In this document: piece by piece, positions 32,385 to 41,161 of the stretch | Layout of the letters: each line of letters starts with the position of its first letter | How positions within the stretch are numbered: the first letter of the stretch is position 1 | DNA from: CAZTXD01 sp964617995 | GTDB taxonomy: Bacteria; Actinomycetota; Acidimicrobiia; Spongiisociales; ZC4RG35 | NCBI GenBank assembly: GCA_964617995.1 | Contig: CAZTXD010000001.1 | Coordinates: 1-64,000, forward strand | DNA: 64,000 nt | Reading direction: 5' to 3' | Notes under the pieces: generated by a model | Databases searched by the model: none | What the model was told of the DNA's origin: nothing | Seen by the model: only the letters and a program-made list of their open reading frames with translations | Translations under genes and position numbers: made by a program

Positions 32385-34007
32385 TCACTCCACTGAGATC
32401 AGATAGGGATACACGGGCTGTCCCCCCTCCACGGCCATCACCTCTATGCCGGGGTGGGTGTCGACGACCCAGGCCTCCAGCGCCTTGGTGTCGGAACGGG
32501 ATGCCCCCTCGCCGGTGTAGACGGTGACCAGCTCCGCCTGACGGGGGAGGATCGCCGCCACCAGGCCCCGCAGCGTTGCGAAACGATCCTGGTCGGCCAC
32601 CACCACCCGCCCGTCGGCGACCCCCAGCCAGTCTCCCTCCTTCACGGTCCATCCGTCGACCTTGGCCGGGCGGACGGCCCGGGTCACTTCCCCGAAGTCG
32701 ATGGCACCCGCCGCCACGGCCATGTCCTCCAGCAGGGCCTCCACGTCCGTGGCGCCGGGAACGTACCCGAGCATCGCCGCCAGACCCTGGGTGATACTGC
32801 GGGTGGGCACCACCTCCACCGTCTTCGTGGTCAGACCGTTCACCTGCTCGGCGACGGGAACGACGTTCTTGTTGTTGGGCAGGACCACCACCACCCGGGC
32901 GGGCGCATCCTCCACGGCGGCCAGCACGTCTTCCACGCTGGGGTTGGCGGTCTGGCCTCCCAGCACCACCTGCTGGACCCCGAGCCGGCGGAACCGCTCC
33001 ACCAGCCCAGCCCCGTACGCCACCACCACCACACCTATCGGGGCCGCCAGCACCTCTGGCAGGGGGCTGAAGCCTCCGGCCGCCACATCCGCCTCCAGGG
33101 CGCCCACCTGGTCACGGAGATCGGTGATGCGGATTCCCCGGGGCCTCCCCGCTTCGACGCCTGCCTCGACGGCGGCACCGATGTCGTCGGTGTGGATATG
33201 GCAGTTCCACAGTCCATCCCCACCCACCACCACGATCGAGTCGCCCATATCCGCCCAGCGTCGTCGGAACACCGCAACCTGCTCGTCGGGGGCCTCCAGG
33301 AAGTACATCACCTCGTATCGTGGCCCCAGGCGGCCGGCGCCGGTGGTGTCCACGAGAGCTGATTCGGGCTGAGCCGTGAGGAGCCGGTCGGGCAGCTCAG
33401 GCCCGGTGCCGGTCGTCACCTCCACGAACGCGGCCACCAGCAGCAGGTAGCCGGCCCCGCCGGCGTCGACCACCCCTGCCTCCTTGAGTGCCGGGAGCAG
33501 CTCGGGGGTCTCCTCCAGGGCGGAGACAGCGCGGGCATACACGGCATCGAGGAGGATTCCCAGGTCGCCTGCCCGGGTCCCGACCTCGCTCGCCGCCTGG
33601 GCCGACGCCTCGAGGACGGTGAGAATGGTTCCCTCCACGGGCCGCTCGACAGCCCGATAGGCAGCAGTCGAGGCCGCCGCGAGAGCTTCGACCATGTCCT
33701 CTGCCTCCACCGTCCCTCGCGGACGCAGCGACTCGGCCAGGCCCCGCAGGACCTGAGAGAGTATCACCCCCGAGTTGCCGGCGGCTCCGACGAGGGACCC
33801 GTGCCCGAGAGCGGTCATCACCTCGTCCATGGTGCTGGCCTCCTCCAGGTGGCGAACCACCGAGTCGACCGTGGAAACCAGGTTGGAGCCGGTGTCACCG
33901 TCGGGCACCGGGTACACGTTGAGGTCGTTGAGGGCGTGCCGATAGGTGTTCAACAGCCTCTGATAGACCGAGAACACCTTCTTCACGTCCAGTGGTGACA
34001 AGCTCAC
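32385..34007 (-). CDS. Dak2-domain protein, FakA-like
   Basis: A 540-residue protein. The N-terminal Dak2 (DhaL-type) kinase domain spans residues 10-205, with NVYPVPDGDTGSNL and HGSLVGAAGNSGVILSQVLRG, the nucleotide- and metal-binding motifs. The remainder matches the FakA-type middle and C-terminal domains (about 310-540). FakA phosphorylates fatty acids bound by FakB (DegV) proteins; no FakB gene lies beside it, so that role is not certain. TATCCT ends eight bases before GTG 34007. It heads the recG transcript and is divergent from rpmB. Confidence 0.88.
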   Translation of the reverse strand: MSLSPLDVKKVFSVYQRLLNTYRHALNDLNVYPVPDGDTGSNLVSTVDSVVRHLEEASTMDEVMTALGHGSLVGAAGNSGVILSQVLRGLAESLRPRGTVEAEDMVEALAAASTAAYRAVERPVEGTILTVLEASAQAASEVGTRAGDLGILLDAVYARAVSALEETPELLPALKEAGVVDAGGAGYLLLVAAFVEVTTGTGPELPDRLLTAQPESALVDTTGAGRLGPRYEVMYFLEAPDEQVAVFRRRWADMGDSIVVVGGDGLWNCHIHTDDIGAAVEAGVEAGRPRGIRITDLRDQVGALEADVAAGGFSPLPEVLAAPIGVVVVAYGAGLVERFRRLGVQQVVLGGQTANPSVEDVLAAVEDAPARVVVVLPNNKNVVPVAEQVNGLTTKTVEVVPTRSITQGLAAMLGYVPGATDVEALLEDMAVAAGAIDFGEVTRAVRPAKVDGWTVKEGDWLGVADGRVVVADQDRFATLRGLVAAILPRQAELVTVYTGEGASRSDTKALEAWVVDTHPGIEVMAVEGGQPVYPYLISVE

Positions 34008-34111
34008 GGGTTGGGAGGATACCGACCCGGCAGGGTGGCGTCCTCCAACTAGATTCGCTCCCGACTACACCCCGCGGGTATCCTTCTCCGTTCCCCAGGA
34101 GTTCCCCCGAA

Positions 34112-34300
34112 ATGTCATACCACTGTGAAATCTGTGGGAAGGGGCCCAGCTACGGCAAGTCCGTCAGCTTCTCCCACAAGCGCAACAACCGACGCTGGCT
34201 GCCCAACGTCCAGCGGATCCGTGTCCGGCATGGATCCAACACACGCCGGGCCCGGGTCTGCACCTCGTGCATCCGCGCCGGCAAGGTCGAGAAGGCCTGA
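34112..34300 (+). CDS. rpmB: 50S ribosomal protein L28
   Basis: A 62-residue protein starting MSYHCEICGKGPSYGKSVSF. The CxxC pairs (CEIC near 5-8 and CTSC near 51-54) mark the zinc-binding form. HKRNNRRWLPNVQRIRVR is the conserved rRNA-contact stretch. GGAG lies about ten bases before ATG 34112. Divergent from the Dak2-recG genes, as usual in this phylum. Confidence 0.96.
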   Translation: MSYHCEICGKGPSYGKSVSFSHKRNNRRWLPNVQRIRVRHGSNTRRARVCTSCIRAGKVEKA

Positions 34301-34307
34301 TCGTCCC

Positions 34308-34526
34308 TTGGCCGTCCAGGGCGTCGTCCAGACCTACGATCCCGCCTCCGGAGTGGGTGTGGTCGTCAGGGACGACGACCACCAGGAGGTCTACCTCCGG
34401 CCCGGCTCCCTGCGCGGCTCCATATTCCGCACCCTACGTCAGGGGCAACGGATCGTCTTCGACCTGACCGAGGAGGAGGGATCCTCCTACGTCTCCAACG
34501 TACGGGTCGGCCAGGACTCCTACTGA
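34308..34526 (+). CDS. Small cold-shock-domain-like protein
   Basis: A 72-residue protein beginning, from TTG 34308, with MAVQGVVQTYDPASGVGVVV. The GxVxxYDPxxGxGVVVRDxD opening, the RGSIFRTLRQGQRIVFDL block and the length are like divergent cold-shock-domain (OB-fold) proteins. The classical RNP1 aromatic motif is absent. It starts seven bases after rpmB, so it is co-transcribed. Nucleic-acid binding is plausible but inferred. Confidence 0.6.
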   Translation: MAVQGVVQTYDPASGVGVVVRDDDHQEVYLRPGSLRGSIFRTLRQGQRIVFDLTEEEGSSYVSNVRVGQDSY

Positions 34527-34625
34527 CCCCTCACACCGTCGCCCTGAGCTGCCCGCCACCCACAGCTGCCTGCCGGCATTCGCCGCCGCGTTCGGTCCGG
34601 GGAGGCACGCCCGGGCAGCCACCGG

Positions 34626-34631
34626 TATAGT
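34626..34631 (+). promoter_or_regulatory. TATAGT -10 box
   Basis: TATAGT lies 31 bases before the RAM-domain gene's start codon. The short leader contains an AGGAGG ribosome-binding site. No strong -35 is seen. Confidence 0.5.
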
Positions 34632-34661
34632 CCCCCACCACCCGAGACAACAGGAGGGTTA

Positions 34662-34895
34662 GTGGTTCAGGCCTATGTGCTCATCCAGACCGAAGTGGGC
34701 AAGGCGGCCCTGGTTGCCGAAGAGGTCCGGGAGATTCCCGGAGTGGACACCGCCGACGACGTGACGGGCCCGTACGACGTGATAGTCAAGGCCACCGCCG
34801 ACGATGTGGATGCCCTCGGCAAGCTCGTTGTCGCCAAGATCCAGGCGATCGAGGGAATCACCCGGACCCTCACCTGCCCCGTGGTGAACCTCTAG
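34662..34895 (+). CDS. Stand-alone Lrp/AsnC ligand-binding (RAM) domain protein
   Basis: A 77-residue protein consisting only of the RAM/AsnC ligand-binding domain. It starts MVQAYVLIQTEVGKAALVAE, then GPYDVIVKATADDVDALGK and GITRTLTCPVVNL. There is no DNA-binding helix-turn-helix, so it is a demethylated AsnC-type domain that may sense amino acids or modulate another protein. GTG 34662 has AGGAGG about five bases upstream. In several actinobacteria such a gene lies near ddl, which converges on it here with a gap of 12 bases. Confidence 0.9.
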   Translation: MVQAYVLIQTEVGKAALVAEEVREIPGVDTADDVTGPYDVIVKATADDVDALGKLVVAKIQAIEGITRTLTCPVVNL

Positions 34896-34907
34896 CCCAC
34901 ACCAGGG

Positions 34908-35987
34908 TCATCCCAGCTTGGAAGCAATGGTGCCGGCGTTGCGGAGAGCCGTCCCGTCCGAACCGCTGGTCGAGTAGCTGCGGGCAGGGGCCGCCGCCGC
35001 CTCCGCGACCATGTCCTCGAAGAGCCGCCGGCGCGCCAGAGGAGGGTCGATCCACAGGTACGCCGCCATCGAGCCGGGAATGGTGTTGACCTCGTTCACC
35101 CACAGCTCCCCCTCCCTCTCCAGGAAGTCGATCCGGGCGATGCCCCTGATCCCGGCCACCCCAGTTACCTGCCGTGCCAGGTCCCTCAACGACGCCGACA
35201 CCTCGTCGTCGACACTCGCCGGGAGCTCTCTTCCCGACGACACCTCACCGCCCCACGCCAGGTATTTCTGGTCGTAGCCGTAGATGCCGCCCTCAGCCCG
35301 GGAGGGGGCCTCTATCGCCGAGAGTTCCACCGCAGGATGGGTGCGGACGGCTACCTGGAGGTCACGGCTACCGGCCAGGAAAGGCTCGACCACGCCCCCC
35401 TGGGCGTAGAAAGGGGAACGTTCGACCAGAGCGACCGCCGTTTCACGGTCCTCGACCACCTCGATGCCGATGGAAGAGCCCCCGAATCGCGGCTTGACGA
35501 TGTAGGGCCCGTCGAAGGGAATGAGTGGCTCGGTCCGGGGTGCCAGGAGGATCCGGGAGAGGGTGGGGAGCCCGGCGACGGCCATCACCGCCCCGAACGC
35601 GAACTTGTCCATTCCCAGTGCAGATGCAGCCTGGCCGGGTCCCGTGTACTTGATCCGGGCCAGGTCGAGCGACCCCTGCAGGGTTCCGTCCTCCCCTGGC
35701 CCGCCATGGCAGGCGATAACGGCCACCTCGAAGTCGAGAGCCTTTCTCTTCTCGAGGAACCCGCCTCCCGGGGACGCCACGAACGACAGCGAACGCGCTC
35801 TCCGGGGCACACCGTCGACGAAGTCCTCCGCCTCCGCGGCGGCGTCGACCCGATACCACTCCCCCGACTTCGCCCAATAGAGAGCCGCCGGGTCGCCGGG
35901 AAGCGCACGGGCGACCTGAAGCCCGGTCAGGATCGAGATGTCGTGCTCATCACTTGGCCCTCCGAAGAGGACGGCGGCCTCTGTCAT
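34908..35987 (-). CDS. ddl: D-alanine--D-alanine ligase
   Basis: ATP-grasp enzyme that makes the D-Ala-D-Ala dipeptide for peptidoglycan. The 359 residues start with the motif AVLFGGPSDEHDISIL. KPRFGGSSIGIEVV and the magnesium-binding NEVNTIPGSMAAYL near the C-terminus are the expected ATP-grasp elements. TACCAT ends seven bases before ATG 35987. A membrane-linked MurF-like ligase, the enzyme that would use the product, is encoded 3.7 kb away. The family also includes other dipeptide ligases, but context supports Ddl. Confidence 0.92.
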   Translation of the reverse strand: MTEAAVLFGGPSDEHDISILTGLQVARALPGDPAALYWAKSGEWYRVDAAAEAEDFVDGVPRRARSLSFVASPGGGFLEKRKALDFEVAVIACHGGPGEDGTLQGSLDLARIKYTGPGQAASALGMDKFAFGAVMAVAGLPTLSRILLAPRTEPLIPFDGPYIVKPRFGGSSIGIEVVEDRETAVALVERSPFYAQGGVVEPFLAGSRDLQVAVRTHPAVELSAIEAPSRAEGGIYGYDQKYLAWGGEVSSGRELPASVDDEVSASLRDLARQVTGVAGIRGIARIDFLEREGELWVNEVNTIPGSMAAYLWIDPPLARRRLFEDMVAEAAAAPARSYSTSGSDGTALRNAGTIASKLG

Positions 35988-36057
35988 GGTCGAGATGGTA
36001 CGGCCCGTCCCGCCGATGATGGTTCATCGGGGCCGCAGGCGTTGTCATACTGGCGAT

Positions 36058-36735
36058 GTGGATGGGCTCATCCTCCTGGTCGAAGACGATCGATCGATCC
36101 GCGAGATCACGCGGATCGGGCTCAGCGACGCCGGCTTCGGGGTCGTGACCGCCGCAGACGGAGACGAGGCACTCGCCTGCTTCCGCAAGGACCGACCCGA
36201 CGCCGTGGTCCTGGACGTCATGCTGCCCCGCCGCGACGGCCTGGAGGTCCTGCGTTCGATACGGGAGTCGTCGGCGACGCCGGTGGTGATGCTGACGGCC
36301 CGGGACGGCACCAGCGATGTCGTGGTGGGCCTGGAGCTGGGAGCCGACGACTACGTGACCAAGCCCTTCGAGATGCCGATCCTGGTGGCCCGGTTGCGGG
36401 CCGCGCTGCGCAAGTCGGCCCGCACCGAAGGCCGGGAGTCATTGGCGGTCGGGGATGTCACAGTCGATGTGGGCGGACATCGTGTCGTCCGTGACGGCCG
36501 GGAGATCGACCTGTCGCCCACCGAGTTTCGGCTGCTCGTCGAGTTGGCGTCCCGACCCGGTCGGGTCTTCACCCGCGAGCTGCTGCTCGAGAACGTGTGG
36601 GGTTACCCCGCCGTCGGCGACACCCGCCTCGTCGACGTGGCGATCCAGCGGCTGCGAGCGAAGCTGGAACGAGACCCATCCCGACCGCAGCTGATCGAGA
36701 CCGTACGCGGCTTCGGGTACCGCGCCGCCCGATGA
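36058..36735 (+). CDS. OmpR-family response regulator, MtrA-like
   Basis: A 225-residue regulator. The receiver domain (1-115) has ILLVEDDRSIREI, phosphoacceptor Asp53 in VVLDVMLPRRDG, and the lysine in ADDYVTKPFE. A winged-helix effector domain (about 130-225) has LSPTEFRLLVELASRPGRVF and RVKLERDPSR-type ends. From GTG 36058 a CATACT hexamer lies six bases upstream. The stop overlaps the kinase start (ATGA), and the third gene is a GerMN lipoprotein. That trio mirrors MtrA-MtrB-LpqB, which control cell-wall hydrolases and division in actinobacteria. Confidence 0.9.
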   Translation: MDGLILLVEDDRSIREITRIGLSDAGFGVVTAADGDEALACFRKDRPDAVVLDVMLPRRDGLEVLRSIRESSATPVVMLTARDGTSDVVVGLELGADDYVTKPFEMPILVARLRAALRKSARTEGRESLAVGDVTVDVGGHRVVRDGREIDLSPTEFRLLVELASRPGRVFTRELLLENVWGYPAVGDTRLVDVAIQRLRAKLERDPSRPQLIETVRGFGYRAAR

Positions 36736-38174
36736 GCACGGGGGTAGGGCTTCGCCGCCGCCTCATCTGGTCCCTCATCGGCGTGATCGCAGTCACAGTC
36801 ACGATCGTGGGGACGGCCTCCGCCGTCCTCGTCGATCGATCACTCCGCGGCCGTCTGGTGGCCAACGCCGTCGCCTCCGCCGAGTTCAATCTCACGGTCC
36901 TCGCTCCGGCCGCGGGGCTGGGGGCGTCACCGTCCGCGGCCCAGGTGGAGGACTCAGGAGTCCTCGACCGGATCCTGAGCCGGGAGATCGACGGGGTCTG
37001 GGTCGAGATGGACGACGGAGCGAGACTCTCAACCGGTGCCGGCCAGGCCGACGTATCCGACGATCTCCGTGAGATCGCCGACGGCGGGGAGATCGGATAT
37101 GAGTTCACGGGTTCGTTGCGTGGCCCGGTGCTGGTCACGGCGGCACGCCTGCCGCCCTCGGGACCGAACTTCTTCTTCGTCACATCGACTGCGGCGATCT
37201 CCGACATCATCCGGCAGATCATCTGGGTGATCGCAGGTACAGGTACCGCCGCGGTTCTAATCGGCTCGTTGGTGGCGTCCGGGCTGGCCCACCGACTGCT
37301 CGTTCCGGTTTCGGCGGCACGGGAGGCCGCCGAGAGGATGGCGGACGGCGACCTCGGTGTGCGCCTGCCCGCAGGAGGCGGCGACGAGTTCGGTCAGCTA
37401 TCGGACTCCTTCAACCGTATGGCCCGCTCCCTCAGCGAGACGATCGAAGAGCTGGAACAGGCCCGATCACGCGAGCGACGTTTCGTGGCGGACGTGTCCC
37501 ATGAGCTGCGCACGCCACTGACCGGCCTGGTCAACGAGGCCCGGATCCTGGCAGACAAGCTGGGATCGGCGACCGAGGTCGACGACGACCATCGCGCCAT
37601 CGCGGCGATGCTCGACGGCGACGTCGCCCGGTTGCGTCATCTGGTCGAAGATCTGCTGGAGATGTCGCGCCTCGACAGCGGGGAGACGGGCGCCGAGATG
37701 ACCGACGTGGACGTCACTGCTTTTCTGGAGGCTCTGGCGGGAGGCCGCCACCCGGGTGCGACCGTCGTCTCCGATGTCACCCACCCGATCGCGACGGACC
37801 CGCGGGCGCTGGAGAGGATCGTGGGCAACCTCCTCGACAACGCCCGGCTGCACGCCCCCGGCGCGGAAACGACCGTCAACGCCTCCCTCCAGGCCCGCCA
37901 TCTCGTAGTCGAGGTGGCCGACAGGGGCCCGGGTGTCGATCCCGACCGCCTCGATGGCCTCTTCGAACGTTTCTCCACCGGGGACCCGGCACGGAGCGCG
38001 GGTACGGGTCTGGGACTGGCGATCGCCTCCCAGCACGCCCATCGCCTCGGAGGCGACCTGCGAGCCGACCTCCGGCCGGGGGGCGGCCTGTCGATGACGC
38101 TCCGTGTACCTGTTGGGGAACTGTTACACGACGGTGACGGCTCTGCGATTCCTCTGCCTCACTCTGATGGATGA
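36732..38174 (+). CDS. Sensor histidine kinase, MtrB-like
   Basis: A 480-residue membrane kinase with two membrane segments (about 10-33 and 170-192) around a short extracytoplasmic sensor, then a HAMP linker. The dimerisation domain carries His257 in DVSHELRTPLTG. The ATPase domain has N box RIVGNLLDNARLHAPG, G1 ADRGPGVDPD, and G2 GTGLGLAIASQHA. It is coupled to the response regulator by ATGA and to the lipoprotein gene by an overlap. The cognate pair is assumed from operon structure. Confidence 0.9.
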   Translation: MSTGVGLRRRLIWSLIGVIAVTVTIVGTASAVLVDRSLRGRLVANAVASAEFNLTVLAPAAGLGASPSAAQVEDSGVLDRILSREIDGVWVEMDDGARLSTGAGQADVSDDLREIADGGEIGYEFTGSLRGPVLVTAARLPPSGPNFFFVTSTAAISDIIRQIIWVIAGTGTAAVLIGSLVASGLAHRLLVPVSAAREAAERMADGDLGVRLPAGGGDEFGQLSDSFNRMARSLSETIEELEQARSRERRFVADVSHELRTPLTGLVNEARILADKLGSATEVDDDHRAIAAMLDGDVARLRHLVEDLLEMSRLDSGETGAEMTDVDVTAFLEALAGGRHPGATVVSDVTHPIATDPRALERIVGNLLDNARLHAPGAETTVNASLQARHLVVEVADRGPGVDPDRLDGLFERFSTGDPARSAGTGLGLAIASQHAHRLGGDLRADLRPGGGLSMTLRVPVGELLHDGDGSAIPLPHSDG

Positions 38175-38194
38175 AACTCGGACAAGGAGTGATC

Positions 38195-39649
38195 TTGCGT
38201 AGGTTCATCCCTCTCATCTCCGTTCTGGCTCTCGTGTCGGCCTGCGGTTCATCGGGCGCTCAGAGCGGCGGCCCTCTGACGGTGCCGACCACGGCAACGA
38301 CACCCGCCACGTCGCCGGGTCCGGACACGACCACCCCCCCGGTCAGTACCAGCACCGTGGTCACCGACAGCACTCCTACCACCACCGTGCCGGGAACACC
38401 CACGACCGCCGGGCCCACCCAGCCGCGGGCGGCGACCATTACGGTCTTCTTCCTGAACGATTCGGGTGAGGCGATCCCGACCACGCGCCCGACCACGACG
38501 AGCGCAGTGGCGAGGGCAGCTCTCGACGCTTTGATAGCCGGCCCCGACGCTCCCGAACACGCCGCCGGTCTTTCAACGGAGTTCCCCGCCGACAGCCTCG
38601 TCCTGGGCGTGGCCGTCTCCTCGGGTCTCGCCCGGGTGGACATGTCGCGGGAGTTCGAGGCGGGAGGTGGTTCGGCTTCGGTGCTGGGACGGCTTGCCCA
38701 GCTCGTCTACACGTTGACGGAGTTCGACAGCATCGATCGGGTCCAGCTGCTGCTAGACGGCGAGAGTATCGAGTACTTCTCCGGTGAGGGGGTGCTGGTC
38801 GGTTCGCCGCTCACCCGGAGCGACTTCACCGGAGCGGTGCCGATCGGGGCCACGCACGAGGGCTCGGGCTCGAGCACCTGGGACCAGGACGACCTACCCA
38901 TCGTGAGGATCGGAGATCCCGCCGTCCACAGGGTGGTCCTGGTCGCCGGCGACGACTTCCTCAACGTCCGTGACGCCGCCGGCGTGGAGGGAGAGATCAT
39001 CGGGCGCTTGCTCGGCGGTGTGGCGGTTCGTACCACCGGTGAGTCGGCGACGGTGGGGTCATCGACATGGATGCGGATATCGACCCCGGCGGGGCCGGGC
39101 TGGGTGAACGGGTTCTATCTCACCCGGTCTGTGGCCGGCGACGACTTCCCCGATGGCACCGACCCGTTGGCCGTGGTCGCGGAGCTGGCTGATCGGTTCG
39201 CCTCGGGTGAGGACTTCACCGACCTGGTGTCGAAGAAGGGCCTGTGGGTGGCTCATCACGACTCACCGATCCGGTTCCAGGTAGGGGAGATACGCGGACT
39301 CCTCGCCGATCCCACCACCTATCGTTGGGGCTCCAACGCCCTCGAACCCGGAAGCCCCGAGATCCAGCCCCGGACCTTCGCGGAGGCGGTGGCGGAGACA
39401 TTCGTCGACACCTACGACGATCCCGACCGCCAACTTCACGTCAACCGGGCGGTGGAAGGGCCCAACGGACGTCCCGTCGAGTTCGCCGTACCCACCGAGT
39501 TCGGCGGATTCCCCTTCGTGGTCGTCTACGACCCCGGAGATGAAGCCCGTTATGAGGGTCTCGACTGGATGAGCTGGCTGGTGTCCCTCTCCTACGAGGA
39601 TGGCGCGCTGAAGGTGGTGGGACTCACCATCGACCAGTGGGCTCCCTGA
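38195..39649 (+). CDS. Lipoprotein with GerMN and SH3b domains (LpqB-like position)
   Basis: From TTG 38195 the protein has 484 residues; AAGGAG lies five bases upstream of that TTG. ATG 38171 overlaps the kinase stop but gives an eight-residue extension. The signal peptide RRFIPLISVLALVSAC ends in the lipobox cysteine at about residue 17. A Thr/Pro-rich linker (25-75) follows, then a GerMN domain (about 80-210), and a bacterial SH3 domain near 245-310 (DDFLNVRDAAGVEGEIIG). A further alpha/beta region of about 150 residues ends the protein. LpqB proteins have GerMN and a beta-propeller instead. It is probably the accessory lipoprotein of the upstream two-component pair. Confidence 0.82.
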   Translation: MRRFIPLISVLALVSACGSSGAQSGGPLTVPTTATTPATSPGPDTTTPPVSTSTVVTDSTPTTTVPGTPTTAGPTQPRAATITVFFLNDSGEAIPTTRPTTTSAVARAALDALIAGPDAPEHAAGLSTEFPADSLVLGVAVSSGLARVDMSREFEAGGGSASVLGRLAQLVYTLTEFDSIDRVQLLLDGESIEYFSGEGVLVGSPLTRSDFTGAVPIGATHEGSGSSTWDQDDLPIVRIGDPAVHRVVLVAGDDFLNVRDAAGVEGEIIGRLLGGVAVRTTGESATVGSSTWMRISTPAGPGWVNGFYLTRSVAGDDFPDGTDPLAVVAELADRFASGEDFTDLVSKKGLWVAHHDSPIRFQVGEIRGLLADPTTYRWGSNALEPGSPEIQPRTFAEAVAETFVDTYDDPDRQLHVNRAVEGPNGRPVEFAVPTEFGGFPFVVVYDPGDEARYEGLDWMSWLVSLSYEDGALKVVGLTIDQWAP

Positions 39650-39668
39650 TCCCGGCGGGACCGAGAAT

Positions 39669-39708
39669 GACCTCCCCCATCACGGATAGTGATCGGGGAG
39701 GTCGTTTT
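39669..39708 (+). terminator. Rho-independent terminator overlapping murF 3' end
   Basis: Stem arms 39669-39677 and 39695-39703 (GACCTCCCC/GGGGAGGTC) continue after one mismatch into ATCAC/GTGAT around loop ggata, then GTTTT. It ends the plus-strand MtrAB-like operon. The stem contains the stop and last codons of the convergent MurF-like gene. Confidence 0.8.
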
Positions 39709-41161
39709 CGTAGAGGACGGTGTCTCCCTGCCCCAGATGCTCGCGCACCCAGGAGACGGCGTGGTCCCGGTCGGCCACCTGAGTCGTTCGCATCCCGGCC
39801 ATCGAGGCACCCTCCGAGAGCGCCTCCCGGTTGGTGCTGCCCACCACCACGAGCTCGTCGGCGACGCGTCCCGCCTCGAACGCGAACGCCCGGTTCTCCT
39901 CGTGCTGGCGGGGCCCCAGCTCGACCATCCCCGGGGTGACCACCACCCGCCTCCCCGGCACGGGCATTTCCTCCAGGACCCGCAGTGCCGTCCGGGCACC
40001 CGCCGGGTTGGAGTTGAAGGTGTCGTCGATCACCACCACTCCCCGGGACCCCGTCACGACGGTACGCCTGTGCTCCGGTTCGGAGAGGCCGGGGAGACGC
40101 CGCGAGAGGGCTACCGGTTCGATACCCAATGCCACGGCCACGCCCACGGCGCAGGCGACGTTCCCGGGATGACCAGGGGAGGGGGCGTCGCCCACTGCCT
40201 CTCCACCGACCAACACCCGGCCATCCGCCACGGTGACGTCCAGCCCTTCGGCCGTCCCGACGCGAATCACCCTCCTCCGGGCCTCGTGGGTTTCGGCCAG
40301 GGTGGCCAGCCTCGGGTCGTCGACGTTGAGGACGGCGACGCGGGCTCCTTCCAGGATCTCCGCCTTGGCGGCTACGATTCGCTCCTCGGTCCGGAATCGC
40401 TCGAGGTGCACCGGTCCGATGGCTGTGATGACGGCGATGTCGGGGGGTATCCAGCTACAGAGATCGGCGATCTCCCCGGGGCCGTAGGTGCCCATCTCGG
40501 CCACGAACACGTCGACGTCACCAGCGAGATGCTCGTTCACGGCGCGAGCGAGCCCCATCCGGTTGTTGAACGAGGCCGGGCTCGCCAGCACACGTCGCTC
40601 CGATGCCAGCAGCTGGGCGACATATCCCTTCGTGGTCGTCTTGCCGTAAGACCCTGTGATGGCGACCACCTCGGCGCCCGATCGTCGAAGCGCTGCCGCG
40701 GCCGTCGCCACCCACGGTCCTCCCAGGCGTCTCTCCAGGGGGGCGAGCACCGCCAGTGCGACATCGAAGAGCACCGGGAGCGCCGCCACCGTGACCGCCG
40801 CCACGACCGGCCGACTCGACCATCCGATCGAGAGCCCGACGGCGGCCATCGCCCCCACGGCAACCGCGAGTCGCCTGAGACGAGGGGTCCACGCCAGCGG
40901 CGAGGTTCGCCCCTTGACACCGAGACCGGGGGGCCCCATCGCCACCGCCACCGCTGCCACCAGCGCTGCCGGCGGCTGCCAGGTAGATGCGACCACGGCG
41001 ACGGCGGTCAGGGCGGCCAGGGTCACAGCTCTGGAGTCGGCCGTCCACCAGCGCCGGGCGAACCTGATCACCGAGCCGGCCAGGTAGTGCTCTCTCTGCG
41101 CGACCCGCAGCCACCGCAGAGAAGACAGCACCGCCGAGCCTGCCAGGGCGACGACTATCAC
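39680..41161 (-). CDS. MurF-like Mur ligase with membrane-spanning N-terminus
   Basis: A 493-residue protein. From about residue 165 it is a Mur ligase of MurF type: P-loop AITGSYGKTTTK (P-loop residues 170-177), VFVAEMGTYGPGEIADLC, and VVIDDTFNSNPAGARTAL. The C-terminal domain has PGMVELGPRQHEENR. In ordinary MurF the first 100 residues form the UDP-substrate domain. Here there are about 160 residues with four to five hydrophobic segments (about 1-14, 45-60, 64-77, 97-112, 117-140). GTG 41161 overlaps the hydrolase stop (GTGA). It may add D-Ala-D-Ala to a lipid-linked or other acceptor; this is inference. A second, conventional MurF may exist elsewhere. Confidence 0.8.
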   Translation of the reverse strand: MIVVALAGSAVLSSLRWLRVAQREHYLAGSVIRFARRWWTADSRAVTLAALTAVAVVASTWQPPAALVAAVAVAMGPPGLGVKGRTSPLAWTPRLRRLAVAVGAMAAVGLSIGWSSRPVVAAVTVAALPVLFDVALAVLAPLERRLGGPWVATAAAALRRSGAEVVAITGSYGKTTTKGYVAQLLASERRVLASPASFNNRMGLARAVNEHLAGDVDVFVAEMGTYGPGEIADLCSWIPPDIAVITAIGPVHLERFRTEERIVAAKAEILEGARVAVLNVDDPRLATLAETHEARRRVIRVGTAEGLDVTVADGRVLVGGEAVGDAPSPGHPGNVACAVGVAVALGIEPVALSRRLPGLSEPEHRRTVVTGSRGVVVIDDTFNSNPAGARTALRVLEEMPVPGRRVVVTPGMVELGPRQHEENRAFAFEAGRVADELVVVGSTNREALSEGASMAGMRTTQVADRDHAVSWVREHLGQGDTVLYENDLPDHYP

